Assembly (NCBI RefSeq): GCF_905404315.1
Contig: NC_066269.1
Span: 12,840,501-12,904,500, forward strand
DNA: 64,000 nt
Source: Leptidea sinapis
Lineage: Eukaryota; Arthropoda; Insecta; Lepidoptera; Pieridae
Reading direction: 5' to 3'
Shown here: positions 30,826-40,977 of the stretch, piece by piece
Layout of the letters: each line of letters opens with the position of its first letter
Position numbering within the stretch: position 1 is the first letter of the stretch
Program-made: the position numbers and the translations under genes
Notes under the pieces: generated by a model
What the model was told of the DNA's origin: nothing
The model's input: the letters and a program-made list of their open reading frames with translations, nothing else
Database searches by the model: none

Positions 30826-31442
30826 CCAAATGGTAAAAAACGGAACTCTTATATATTCGTCTGTCTGTCTGTCCATCCGAATGTCACAGCGACTTTTTTC
30901 CGAAACTATATGAACTATACAGTTGAAACTTGGAAAATAGATGTATTCAGTAAACTGCATTAAGATTTTCACACAAAAACAGAAAAAATAAACAATTAAT
31001 TTTGGGGATTGCCCATACTTAGAACGAAGAAATTTTCTTTGTATGGGGTATCTATGGATATGTCTTCAAAAGTGATATTGTAGTTTCTGATATCACTTAT
31101 TTCTTAACTGAATAGTTTGCGCGAGAGACAGTTCCAAAGTGGTAAAATGTGTCCCCCCCTGTAACTTCTTAAATAAGAGAATGATAAAACTAAAAAAATA
31201 TATGATGTACATTAGCATGCAAACTTCCACCGAAAATTGATTTGAACGAGATCTAGTAAGCATTTTTTTAATACGTTATAAATGGTATCATCAATAACTT
31301 AATTGAAAATTAATACTCTATTATTCTCTATCTAAATATTTAAACATCGATGAAACTTACAACGAACTACAAAAACTTTAATATTATTTGTCTGCTACGG
31401 AACCCTTCATGAGCGAGTCCGTCTCGCACTTGGCCGCTTTAT
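30826..31442 (-). mobile_element. Widespread lepidopteran dispersed element, unclassified
   Basis: In reverse it begins GCGGCCAAGTGCGAGACGG, has AAGGGTTCCGTAGCAGAC, and ends with CGGAACTC... next to the GGTTCCACAGCC start. Inner landmarks on the + strand include GTCACAGCGACTTTTTTCCG, ACAGTTGAAACTTGG, GCGCGAGAGACAGTTCCAAA and GTGTCCCCCCCTGTAACTTC. I recall nearly the same about 600-bp sequence from many moth and butterfly genomes. No coding capacity. Confidence 0.55.
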
Positions 31443-31702
31443 TTTGACATGCACTGGACACTCCAAGTAGAGGTCATTGATCTGCATCATGTTTAATCCC
31501 TTTGAGTGCGAAGCGAGTGTCTTTTATGACGTTGGCTTACTGTGAGCTTCTAATATTTCCGCGATATTGCAAATGCGACTTTGGTGGATTGACGGGCGGG
31601 TGAATTAATAGTTAAACTTTTAAAAGGGAGTCTTTCATGTTTTTTTTGCTCTATAATACCCAGTATTCCATCAAAGCTCTCAGGGATTTAATATCACCTT
31701 CT

Positions 31703-31820
31703 TGGTTTTTGAGGTGAAATTTCCTTAGGCAAGTTGAGCACTAATTGGAATGGGGAATATAGCACTGAACTTGCGTGTCAGTCATCCATGAAAATTATTA
31801 TAGTATGTATATATGTAATG
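31703..31820. repeat. Direct repeat, left copy
   Basis: GTGAAATTTCCTTAGGCAAG, AATGGGGAATATAGCACTGA and TATAGTATGTATATATGTAA match 32163-32280 in order. The two copies enclose the LINE-B insertion. A short SINE-T2-like tail (CTTACACAAATTATCTT) follows at 31840-31856. Confidence 0.75.
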
Positions 31821-31856
31821 AAATAATATATATTGACGCTTACACAAATTATCTTT

Positions 31857-32152
31857 ATTTTTTTATGGAATAGGAGGACAAACGAGCGAACGGGTGTTAA
31901 GTGATCACCGCCGCCCACATTCTCTTGCAACACCAGAGGAATCACAAGAGCGTTGCCGGCCTTTAAGGAAGGTGTACGCGCTTTTTTTGAAGGTACCCAT
32001 GTCGTATCGTCCCGGAAACACCGCACAAGGAAGCTCATTCCACAGCTTTGTAGTACGAGGGAGAAAGCTCCTTGAAAACCGTACTGTGGAGGACCGCCAC
32101 ACATCCAGATGGTGGGGATGATATCTTAATTTGTGGCGGGTCGTGAGAAGGT
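31857..32152 (-). mobile_element. LINE-B 3' coding end
   Basis: The minus strand encodes FHLLTTRHKLRYHPHHLDVW, RSSTVRFSRSFLPRTTKLWN, ELPCAVFPGRYDMGTFKKSA and YTFLKGRQRSCDSSGVAREC with tail at 31857. Lies between the direct repeats described on either side. Confidence 0.85.
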
Positions 32153-32162
32153 GAAAGTGGTG

Positions 32163-32280
32163 GTTGGTTTTCGAAGTGAAATTTCCTTTGGCAAATTGGG
32201 CATTATTTGAAATGGGGAAGTAGCACTGAACTTGCGTGACAGTCACCCCAAACTGATTATAGTATGTATGTATATAATAT
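32163..32280. repeat. Direct repeat, right copy
   Basis: Counterpart of 31703-31820 (GTGAAATTTCCTTTGGCAAA, AAATGGGGAAGTAGCACTGA). The Helitron-like element starts at its last base. Confidence 0.75.
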
Positions 32281-32576
32281 CTAATATATAAAATTCTCAT
32301 GTCGCGGTGTTTGTAGTTAAACTCCTTCGAAACGGCTTGACCGATTCTCATGAAATTTTGAGTGCATATTGGGTAGATCTGAGAATCGGACAACATCTAT
32401 TTTTCATCCCCCTAAATGTTAAGGGTGGTCCACGTCATTTTTTTTTTAATTTATTGATTATGAGTCAGCATTAAAAATACATACAACTTCAAATTTTCAC
32501 CTATCTACGATCAACAGTTACTTTTGTATCGCGATTTTAATATCAACGTTTATACAACGTTTGCTGGGTTAGCTAG
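32280..32576 (+). mobile_element. Helitron-like non-autonomous element, complete
   Basis: 297 bp starting TCTAATATATAAAATTCTC and ending GCTGGGTTAGCTAG. It lies between A and T (an A|T insertion site), carries a small 3' hairpin next to CTAG, and has no terminal inverted repeats; all four are Helitron hallmarks. Best-bounded copy together with 39700-40013. Confidence 0.75.
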
Positions 32577-32589
32577 TAATTATATAATA

Positions 32590-32846
32590 TCGACACACTC
32601 TTACACAAATTGTTGCCCCAAACAGCATAGCCTGTACTATGGTATATATATAATATATAGATATATTTAATACAATATACTTACTTAAGTACTACTACTT
32701 AATTACTTAAATATAAACATCCATGACTCGGAAACAAACATTCATATTCATCATATAAATGTATACAATTACACTTACCGGGATTCGAACCCGGGACCTC
32801 TAGCTCAGTAGGGAGGGTCACTAACCACTGGGCTATAGGTCGACAT
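32590..32846 (-). mobile_element. SINE-T2 copy
   Basis: In reverse: CCCAGTGGTTAGTGACC, GAGGTCCCGGGTTCGAATCC, then the body to TTGTGTAAGAGTGTCGATAT. Tail short. Confidence 0.75.
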
Positions 32847-33290
32847 ATGACCTAGAACTAATAACCTTTCAATAACCGCGGCACGTATTCGAATCCCTTT
32901 GCCTTCACTTTATATAAGTACTAAAAATGACTCAAGTAGTACGAACATAAAAAAAAAAAAAAAAAATTACCTGAAGAATGTTTTTTCTGTATAATTTGTC
33001 AATTTTATAATGCTAATAATATTTGTTCTGTGTAATTACAGCTTCTAAGTGATTTCGGTATTTAAATTTTGAATCAAAGATCATGTAAAATTAGGGAAGG
33101 TCTCCGGAGTTTGCAGCGTTTTAAAAAAAACGCATTAAAGCCACATTCGAACATTATCCATAAGAAAACTGAAAGATAAAACATTGATGAAGTTTTATTT
33201 GTTATTGAATATCAGAGAAAAACATTTTCAATTAATTATTTCTTAGTATTGAAGTTTAACATCTGTTATTAATTGTGGCTATAGTCTGAC
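32847..33290. other. Intronic sequence with a poly-A run
   Basis: A run of about 18 A at 32949-32966. Otherwise no gene or family match. Confidence 0.4.
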
Positions 33291-33758
33291 CTTAGATTAT
33301 GTATTTGTGTCCGCTTCGCTCCATCTAGATACCGCACTACTTATGAACAATAGCTTTTTTATTACGACAACTTTATATTGTGGTGTGTATTGGCTATTTG
33401 TATAGCTGCTTGTGTGCGTGGCATCTTGACGCTCAATGACATCTTTCTTTGCAACTTATATACGCTTCGTGTTATTTTACATTGAAATTATTAAAATACA
33501 AAATACTCCATGATGATATATGATCCCAGTGTCTTTTTTATTTCTTGTAGTATTATTTTGACTATGTTTTACTTCGCAACCCGGCACTTAACTTTCAATG
33601 GGTAGCAAAGTTTAACAGAACATGTGGCACGTCAACCTCACACATTCTTCCAGACTAGCTCGAGTACGCCAACTTGGGCGTAGTAATAGTAGTCGCACTT
33701 TGCGACTACGCCTGCGATATCTAGTTGAAGCGCAGCGGAGACCAACCGTTGATCTAAC
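33291..33758. mobile_element. CTTAG-terminated TIR element, copy 2 (inverted)
   Basis: Lies in the opposite orientation to 8973-9392: the right end in reverse reads TTGGTCTCCGCTGCGCTTCA and the inner GTAGTCGCAAAGTGCGACTA corresponds to GTCGCAAAGTGCGGCAACTA of copy 1. GTGTTATTTTACATTGAAAT and CACATGTTCTGTTAAACTTT (reverse) are also shared. The left TIR is diverged and the target duplication is no longer clear. Confidence 0.65.
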
Positions 33759-33889
33759 TTTAACTAAAATTTAATTATGCAATTTGTAATACATCTCTTT
33801 TAAGCTTTCCTCATTTCCTATCTTTGCAAATTTTCACTTTTCCAAATCTAGAAATTGCTGTATGAAGTAAAAAGGGGACCATAGTTATA

Positions 33890-34077
33890 TTTTTTTTTAT
33901 GGAATAGGAGGACAAACAAGCGTACGGGTCACCTGGTGTTAAGTGATCACCGCCGCCCATATTCTCTTGCAACACCAGAGGAATCACAAGAGCGTTGCCG
34001 GCCTTTAAGGAAGGTGTACGCGCTTTTTTTGAAGGTACCCATATCGTATCGTCCCGGAAACACCGCACAAGGAAGCT
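33890..34077 (-). mobile_element. LINE-B 3' end
   Basis: Reads in reverse FPGRYDMGTFKKSAYTFLKG, RQRSCDSSGVARENMGGG and the 3' tail. Truncated at FLCGVSG, about 190 bp kept. Confidence 0.85.
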
Positions 34078-34439
34078 ATTAGTGGTAAAAAAGGGACCAA
34101 GTTTTGGCACGACGTAATACAAAGAGTACACGCTACATAGATTATTTAAAATAGTAAATTTACAACGGAAATTCGTTTGTGCTTATGTAACAGACATTGA
34201 ATACAGTTCATTTATAAAATTTGAACTCGGCAAACATTTGCAATAGTATTGGCGTATGACACGCTATTGAAACACAGTATTAACGAGATTTGATTGCAGA
34301 TATTGCTGATTGGCTTTTCATGCTTGCGTTAACTGTACCAATTACGATTGACACATTGATATTATGCTTAAGGCTTCTTCAAACCTTAGGTTTTTTTAGG
34401 CGCGATCTTATTGCCTTATGCTACTTAGTAGTAGCATTG

Positions 34440-34600
34440 TCAGACATTTCAAAGCGTCAGTTGTGTGTCAACTGTCAGCTGTCAGCGGGCGCGGTGTCTG
34501 TCCATCAGCTTGCCCGGCTCAATGTCAATATGCAACATCTCCGAGGTGGACTGCTGTCCAGCTGCAGGATCCGGATATTGTGGAAGTGTAAAGCCATTCA
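34440..34600. other. Small GC-rich island, possible exon or promoter
   Basis: Stands out from A+T-rich surroundings. It contains TGTCAACTGTCAGCTGTCAG, GGGCGCGGTGTCTGTCC and GAGGTGGACTGCTGTCC. On the minus strand, after a CCTGCAG acceptor-like string (about 34560), a frame reads QSTSEMLHIDIEPGKLMDRH and stops (TGA at 34482-34484). On the + strand a 118-codon frame crosses it. Neither protein is recognised. The TGACAG/TGTCA motifs could equally mark a promoter or enhancer. Confidence 0.25.
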
Positions 34601-34671
34601 TACACAAAATACTATAATATCATTGTTCATACTAAGTTTATTATAATCGTTTACTTATTAGCTTTTTATTA

Positions 34672-34790
34672 ACTGACTTCAAAAAGTAGATTATCAATTC
34701 GATCGGTATTTTTTTTTATGTATGTACTCCGATTACTCTGAGATTTATGATCCGATTAACGTAATTTTTCTTCAGTTCGATGCAGAATAG
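34672..34790 (+). repeat. Dispersed repeat (CTGACTTCAAAAAG type)
   Basis: ACTGACTTCAAAAAGTAG, TCAATTCGATCGGTATTTTT and TATGTATGTACTCCGATTAC match the start of a repeat very common in Lepidoptera (ACCGACTTCAAAAAAGGAGG at 49329 is its relative). Confidence 0.5.
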
Positions 34791-36030
34791 AGGATATAGG
34801 GTTGTTTTTTTGTAGGCGAAGCTATCCCGCTCAAAGCCACGCGTGGCGAGTGTAGGTACTTACTATTACATTTGGCTTGGCACCGAATTAAAACCTATCA
34901 ATAGGTAGCACATATAAATAATACTATTTTATTAATATTAAAGGTAAAGGTGTATTAAATTAAATTTATAGCTATTTGATACTTTACAGTTTTGATGTCT
35001 GTTTTTTTAAACGTAGTTTTTTTATATTTTGAATTGAAAACTTCTTTAGCACCGTTGTGATTTGAAAGTCAATGAAACGAAAAAGCGAAACTAAAAAGAG
35101 ACAGAGATAAATTTACAAGATTTAACGTGGGAGACAATAAGATAGGAAGCATTATACAGTGGTTCTAGAGTTCGTGGTTCTCATTGTGTATTTTTTTGCG
35201 GTTTGTTGACCATATGAAGGCCGGCTTATTTGCAATCTACCATAATTCGAATGACGGAGCCTGTGTTGGTACTCCACAAATGGAACTATATCTATATATA
35301 ATACACAGCAACTGGAATCATTATCAGTTCCGCTTTCTAAAGTGGGAGAAATAATATGTGCATGTCAAACTGAATTATATAAAAGTATTTCAGTATTAAT
35401 TGCAGCTATCTACATTTTTCTCTTTTCTAGGATTTCACTTCTACCACAAAATACACACAAGTTTTTTTTTTCAGTAAAAGATTTACATAATGTTCAATAT
35501 AAATGCACAATGTTTTTTTACATACGCTTTAAAATAATAATGGCGGTTTAAGGTTCAATAGCTTCTGAAGATGCCTCGTAGATTTGGAACTTATGTTGAA
35601 TTGTATTCAGTCTTTTAGTCGAGAGTACAGGGGGAACCGATTTTTCAGTGAATAGCACGTATAACCTCTTACTCAACGTGCGGGCGGGCGAGTGGTGCAT
35701 TATAATAAATAATGTACTCTGTTGAGCATTCTGCATTAAGACTTACAGAACTTAGTACCTATAATAAACTGTTAAGATATATATTTCATGAAAAAATTTT
35801 GTAAATATTCAAATATTCAAATTATTATGGATTTCCGCAAAAGATCGGAAACCTATCCCTAGATACAGGTTAAAATTCAATAAATTTATACTTAACATTT
35901 TGTTTGGTGTATGACTAAGCTGCTTTAATTACTATTTTACTAATAATTAAAAATACTTCACAAGTTGGAAACTATATCATAAGTTTAGTGTCAATAGTTT
36001 TATAAAAATGTTTACTAACCATAAATCTCT
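34791..36030. other. Intronic sequence with two repeat fragments
   Basis: 35036-35170 is the second copy of the repeat at 26872-27010. 35560-35610 (CTGAAGATGCCTCGTAGATT) is related to the hammerhead-like repeat at 29146. The rest shows no recognisable feature. Confidence 0.45.
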
Positions 36031-36330
36031 GAATTTAAATGAGGAGATCCCTAGAAGAACCAAAGTCACTGACATAGCCCAAATGATTGCTAAACGGAAG
36101 TAGGAGTGGACAGGGCACCTAGCTCGACGAACATATGGCCGTTGGGGCAGTAAAGGCCTCTAATACCGGATTACACCGTGTTAGTAAGCCCCCCACAAGA
36201 TTGACCGATGATCTAATAAGGATTGGTCGGATCGGAATACGTTGGATGCGGGCAGTGCAGGACCGATCGTCATGGAGATCTTTGTGGAGGTCTTTGTCCA
36301 GCAGTGGACGTCTTCCGAAGATATGAATCC
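36031..36330 (+). mobile_element. LINE-R1 3' end, copy 1
   Basis: The frame reads NEEIPRRTKVTDIAQMIAKR, K-stop-EWTGHLARRTYGRW, then with frameshifts RLTDDLIRIGRIGIRWMRAV and QDRSSWRSL, close to the NEEIRRRT..IA..K..WAGH.AR...GRW...R.TDDL......W..AA.DR..W pattern of non-LTR retrotransposon C-termini. A TAG replaces Trp. Same family as 48840-49235. Confidence 0.75.
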
Positions 36331-37385
36331 TTCAATAGTCTATCAGCTTTGTTTTAACATTTTTCAAAACCTTTTGATTTGAATTTGGACCAAGATCACC
36401 CGACAAAATTGCTTACATAATTGGCAAATAATCGTCGTGTTTTAAAACTAAATTAATAAATAACTGTTGAAAACTTAAAAACCACTCTAACTAAACTAAA
36501 ATGTCGAATTATTTAGAAAGACCTACAGCTGTTTTAAATCCACTGGCTGGCAAACTAACAAAGTTAAAGCTATCGATTATAGAAAGCCAATCAAAGAAAT
36601 TTAATTGTTAAACTTAAATTTCATGAGTGTTGAATAATTTAATAGTTTTTATAGTTATTTATTTTGTGAAAATCTTAAAAAAAAAAAAGAAATTGTCTAG
36701 TTCATTTCTAAATTGATCCTCCAGAGAAATGCAATGCATAGCTCTTTCATGATGAACAGGAACTTTTGGAATACGTTTGTCATGGCGGGTAAAACGTAAA
36801 TAGTTTTCAGGCATTCGAGTAAACCCGACGAGAAGAATTGACAAAAAAAACCAAGAGGTGGGACTCTTTTATTCTGCCAGCGTTTTTTTCCAATTAACGG
36901 ATTAGCCAGCCCAAACAGGTTTTCTGGAATAAGAGGCAATACCTTTGTACCTATAATAAATGGAAACATTTACAATCACGTTTCAACAATTATTACAAAA
37001 CAAACATACGTCTTACGATATCGCAAAATGAACAAGTACAATCTTCTGATTACAATGTTTGGTTCGGACAATCAAAACGATTTCTATATTGGGAACATAA
37101 TTAAATCATTTCTCATCATAAATTTTTCATCGCAGATTGGAAATACGCCATCGTCTCGCAATTTCTTATGTGAGAAAGTTAATGGTATTGGCAGACGTCG
37201 AGATGATGAATGAGGTGTCCACGTCGGGTGAAGTGTCTACCCCCGGGGGCCATTCAATATCAAACCTATTTGGAAACAGTCAAAGTCAGAAATTTCATAA
37301 AACAGTCTCTTGAGAGGATAAATTGCTTTAACGTTGGAAGTACAGATTTATTACGTTTGATGTTACACAGGGGAGGCGAAGTTTT
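36331..37385. other. Intronic sequence, nothing recognised
   Basis: Several short frames on both strands without known motifs. A GC-richer spot at 37240 (CTACCCCCGGGGGCCATTC) contains a CCCCCGGGGG palindrome. Confidence 0.35.
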
Positions 37386-37387
37386 AT

Positions 37388-38035
37388 GTTTGCGTGGATA
37401 ACAGCCGGTAATTTTTGCAATGCAACGCGTAAACTATAAAATTATCACGTATTCAGTGTTAAGTGTTTTTCATTTAACGTTTTATATGTAAATGTTGGTG
37501 CTAGTAATTTTTAAGTATTTTAAGTATACTTTGAGGTCACGGACAAGTAAAAAAAGAAGGACTCCACGCCGTGATATTAGCAAGTGAAGCACCGTTATGC
37601 TAGTGTGTGTGTGGTTACGGGGGATACTAGTTAAACAATTTTTTCTCCCTTAAATTATCATATATGGCCATAAATACTTATATACTATCGTTTTTACACT
37701 TTTCCCAACGCACGTCGGCATTTTGAAATATTTTATTGAAACGCAAATTGATCTGTCACAGAGGATGACAATTCTCATAATGGCCGCTATCGGCCTGTAG
37801 TAGTGTAAGTGTGTGCGTGGGGCTATGTATTTACACGTTAATCGGCTTGTTTTGGTGGTACACTATTATGTAAGGGCACACGGAGTCCTTATTTTTTTTA
37901 CTAGTCTGTGTTTGAGGTATATATATTTTGCGTGGATAACAGCCAACAACATACAAAATTATCACGTATAAAGTGTTGTTTTTCGTTTTATAAGTAAATG
38001 TTGGTGTTAGTAACTTATATGTATACTTTGAGACA
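37388..38035. repeat. Tandem duplication split by a MITE
   Basis: 37388-37537 and 37928-38035 share GCGTGGATAACAGCC, AAAATTATCACGTAT, GTAAATGTTGGTG(C/T)TAGTAA and GTATACTTTGAG. The MITE at 37538-37910 lies between them. Confidence 0.75.
37538..37910. mobile_element. TIR element with perfect 8-bp target duplication, copy 1
   Basis: 373 bp with about 28-bp inverted ends (left CACGGACAAGTAAAAAAAG..AAGGACTCC, right mirrored as GGAGTCCTTATTTTTTTT..GTCTGTG). Perfect target duplication TTTGAGGT at 37530-37537 and 37911-37918. An 8-bp duplication is typical of hAT and P elements. No coding capacity. Second copy at 57625-58009. Confidence 0.85.
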
Positions 38036-38162
38036 ACTTCAGAATATTTTGTACCTAGTTTATAGCGAATGGTGTTAATAGCAACATATTGCTCTGCTTA
38101 TGTCAGTTTCAAAATTTTATTTCGATTTGCACCTATATTTAGGGTGACATCCAAAAAATTAC

Positions 38163-38471
38163 CTTTTTTTATGAAAATATGGGACAAGACGAGCAGGACG
38201 TTCAGCTGATGGTAATTGATACGCCCTGCCCATTACAATGCAGTGCCGCTCAGGATTCTTGAAACCCCAAAAATTCTGAGCGGCACTACAACTGCGCTCG
38301 TCACCTTGAGACAAGATGTTAAGTCTAATTTGCCCAGTAATTTCACTAGCTACGGCACCCTTCAGATCCAAACACAGTAATGCTTACACATTACTGCTGC
38401 ACGGCAGAAATAGGCGCCGTTGTGGTACCCATAATCTAGCCGGCATTATGTGTAAAGGAGCCTCCTACTGC
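38163..38471 (-). mobile_element. SINE-A copy
   Basis: Near complete: TTTTTTTATGAAAATATGGG tail side, ACGAGCAGGACGTTCAGCTG, the hairpin blocks and GAGCCTCCTACTG head side. Close to consensus. Confidence 0.85.
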
Positions 38472-38728
38472 TGGAAGAGTTATTGTTATAGACTACATAA
38501 TATTGGATATCATCGATAAAATTTGCATGTCGAAGGAAGCCTTCCTTACTAAAACCGATCCGGCTTCAGCCAAGTTAGCTTTACGAGGATTACAACTTTG
38601 TTTTATAAAGTTATACAGATGATCCCCGAGAGAATTTCCATACTTAATAATTCATGAATAGCATTTACCGCCACTTGTCGCAATGTTTTAAAATTGATCA
38701 TCTGTTTATTATTATTATTAATTTATTC

Positions 38729-38980
38729 ACGCCTATTTCTGCCGTGAAGCAGTAATGTGTAAGCATTACTGTGTTTCGTTCTGAAGGGCGTCGTAGCAAG
38801 TGAAATTACTGGACAAATTAGACTTGACAACTTATGTCTCGAGGTGACAAGCGCAGTTGTAGTGCCGCTCAGAATTTTTGGGTTTTTCAATAATCCTGCA
38901 TTGCATTGTAATGAGAAAGGCGTATCGATTACTAGCAGCTCAACATCCTGCTCGTCTCGTCCTTTATTTTCATAAAAAAA
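38729..38980 (+). mobile_element. SINE-A copy, head-truncated
   Basis: Begins CGCCTATTTCTGCCGTGAAG and ends CTGCTCGTCTCGTCCTTTAT then TTTCATAAAAAAA. The flank after it (GTAACGCTCACTAAATTCCT) is shared with 14643-14671. Confidence 0.85.
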
Positions 38981-39019
38981 ATGTAACGCTCACTAAATTC
39001 CTCTACTACTACTATAATA

Positions 39020-39090
39020 AAGGCAGGGCGTATCAATTACCATCAGCTGAACGTCTTGCTCGTCTCATAGCTTATTCTCACCTAAAAAAA
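39020..39090 (+). mobile_element. SINE-A tail fragment
   Basis: GGCAGGGCGTATCAATTACC, AGCTGAACGTCTTGCTCGTC and a CACCTAAAAAAA end match only the last 70 bp of the family. Confidence 0.7.
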
Positions 39091-39249
39091 ATATATAAAA
39101 GGCTTGCGTTATGGCATACTAGCATTTACTCGCGACTTCATGCGCGTGCAAATGTTACTTTGGACAGCATTTTTAATTTTTAATATACTCACTCACTTTG
39201 CAAATAATATACAACAAACTGCTGTGGTTAATACATTTTAATAAGCAAC

Positions 39250-39580
39250 CAACTAGAACTTTAATCCCCCTTTTTCATCCCCACACAGGTGTAATTAAAA
39301 ACACGCGAGTAAAAATATTTATTTATTGCTTATCAAGCGCCTACATACAAATTTTCATGGTGATATCTTCGATAATTATGAACTTTTATACAAACTTCCA
39401 CCCCCTATTTCAACCCCGCCAAGCATTTTATTTGCGATAAAAGGTAGCCTATGTCCTTTCCCAAGCGCTTGTCTACCTGTGTAATAAATTTCATCGAAAT
39501 CGGTTCAGTGGCTTAGGCGTGAAAACGTAATAAACAAACTTACATCCACATATTTCATAATATTAGTAAGGACACTATAA
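39250..39580 (-). mobile_element. Dispersed element (TACTAATATTAT type), longer fragment
   Basis: In reverse: CTTACTAATATTATGAAATA, GTTTGTTTATTACGTTTTCA, AACCGATTTCGATGAAATTT, then a body with GGTAGACAAGCGCTTGGGAA and GGGGTTGAAATAGGGGGTG. This arrangement is known from abundant lepidopteran repeats; class not certain (Helitron or RTE-related). Confidence 0.6.
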
Positions 39581-39699
39581 CTAATGAATCTTTACCTCGG
39601 AAATATGACAATTGTATTGCATTGACGTCACAGTTCATATTGTAACATACGACAATTCATCGACGATGCTCAATGACCTTCTATACTCATATAAGGACA

Positions 39700-40013
39700 C
39701 TAGCTGACCCAGCAAACGTTGTATTGCCGATATTAAAATCGCGATACAAAAGTAACTGTTGATAGTAGATGGGTGAAAATTTTAAGTTGTATGTATTTTT
39801 GAATGCTGACTCATAATGAAACAAATTTAAAAAAAAATGTCAAAAAAATTAAAAAAAAAAATCCGTGTGACCACCCTATATTTAGGGGGATGAAAAATAG
39901 ATGTCCGATTCTCAGACCTACCCAATATGCACTCAAAATTCATGAGAATCGGTCAAGCCGTTTTGGAAGACTTCAAAGTTTAACACCATGACACGAGAAT
40001 TTTATATATTAGA
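39700..40013 (-). mobile_element. Helitron-like non-autonomous element, complete
   Basis: In reverse it starts TCTAATATATAAAATTCTCG and ends TTTGCTGGGTCAGCTAG, with A and T as flanking bases, as in the copy at 32280. 314 bp, non-coding. Confidence 0.75.
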
Positions 40014-40019
40014 TAGCAT

Positions 40020-40210
40020 TCGGATTCTTATAGCGGAACAGCAAAAGTGTGCTTAAAGCCAACGTAAGCACAGTTCTCTGCTTAGTAGTGTCAAACGTCA
40101 AATCTATACTGAATAACTGTATTACATAGCTGCTTATTCACCAAAAATAATTTAAACAACTGGATTGCATATATACGGCAATGTATAGATGTTGTCGAAC
40201 CTTTTTATGG
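40020..40210. repeat. Dispersed repeat shared with 57155-57365
   Basis: GCGGAACAGCAAAAGTGTGC, TTACATAGCTGCTTAT..CCAAAAATAATT and GGCAATGTATAGATG correspond to GCGGAACGGCAAAAGTGTGC, TTACATTGCTGCTTATAAAC and GGCAATCTATAGATAAAGCA at the second site. Class unknown. Confidence 0.55.
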
Positions 40211-40253
40211 CGTAATTTGTGTCATGTTCCTAATAATAATCCTAATCATTGTC

Positions 40254-40480
40254 CTAATAATAATAATAATATTGACTCTTACACAAATTATCTTGCCCCA
40301 AACTAGGCATAGCCAGTACTATGGGTACAAGACAACGATATACTTAATACAGTATACTTACTTAAACATCAATGATCTGAAACAAACATCCATATTCATC
40401 ATATAATTGTGTGCACCTGGATTCAAACCCGGAATTCCTAGCTCAGCAGGGTCTCTAACCACTGAACTATATGAGTCGTC
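40254..40480 (-). mobile_element. SINE-T2 copy, diverged
   Basis: In reverse it retains TAGTTCAGTGGTTAGAGACC and a damaged B-box GGGTTTGAATCC, a body with internal deletions, and an (ATT)n tail at 40254-40272. Confidence 0.65.
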
Positions 40481-40482
40481 TA

Positions 40483-40977
40483 TATGTATGTATAGAACGT
40501 CATTGTGTAAATATAATAAATCTACTTCCAAAGCGATCAACTTGAGGAAGCATTACGAATGTGCAGTAAATAATAAACATGTAAATCGCAATACATCAAG
40601 AATTCTTAGCGAATCGTTCTCATAAAGTCACAATACAGTCTTTATCTTCCCGTATGCGCTCTCCGTAACTTCCATTAATCTTAGACAACATATAGCATGA
40701 ATTGCGATGTCATTTCACAATAGTACATTGATATCACAAAAGCGTCTCATATGGCAAATAGAGCAAGAATTTTAAAATACAAAACTCTCAATGGAATCGT
40801 GGATTTAGAATTATACTTCAATTTTCGTAATTTACCAAGAAAACAGTGATTTTAGAGAATTTATGAAAATTCTCTTATATTTATTATTGGGATTAATTAT
40901 TGGTATAAACTTATGATATTTTTTTATTTTATTAAACACCACACGTTTTTATTTAAGTTGTTTCATTTTTGTTATTT
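40483..40977. other. Intronic sequence, nothing recognised
   Basis: A+T-rich, no family match. Confidence 0.4.

Noticed and set aside
31905..32396. 163-codon minus-strand frame as a host gene
   Set aside because: Its conserved part (HHLDVWRSSTVRFSRSFLP) is the LINE-B C-terminus; the N-terminal part reads through a direct repeat and the Helitron-like element.
34290..34646. 118-codon + strand frame as a membrane protein gene
   Set aside because: Hydrophobic runs come from T-rich DNA; no homology is recognised and it crosses the GC-rich island in a frame that looks less coding than the opposite strand.
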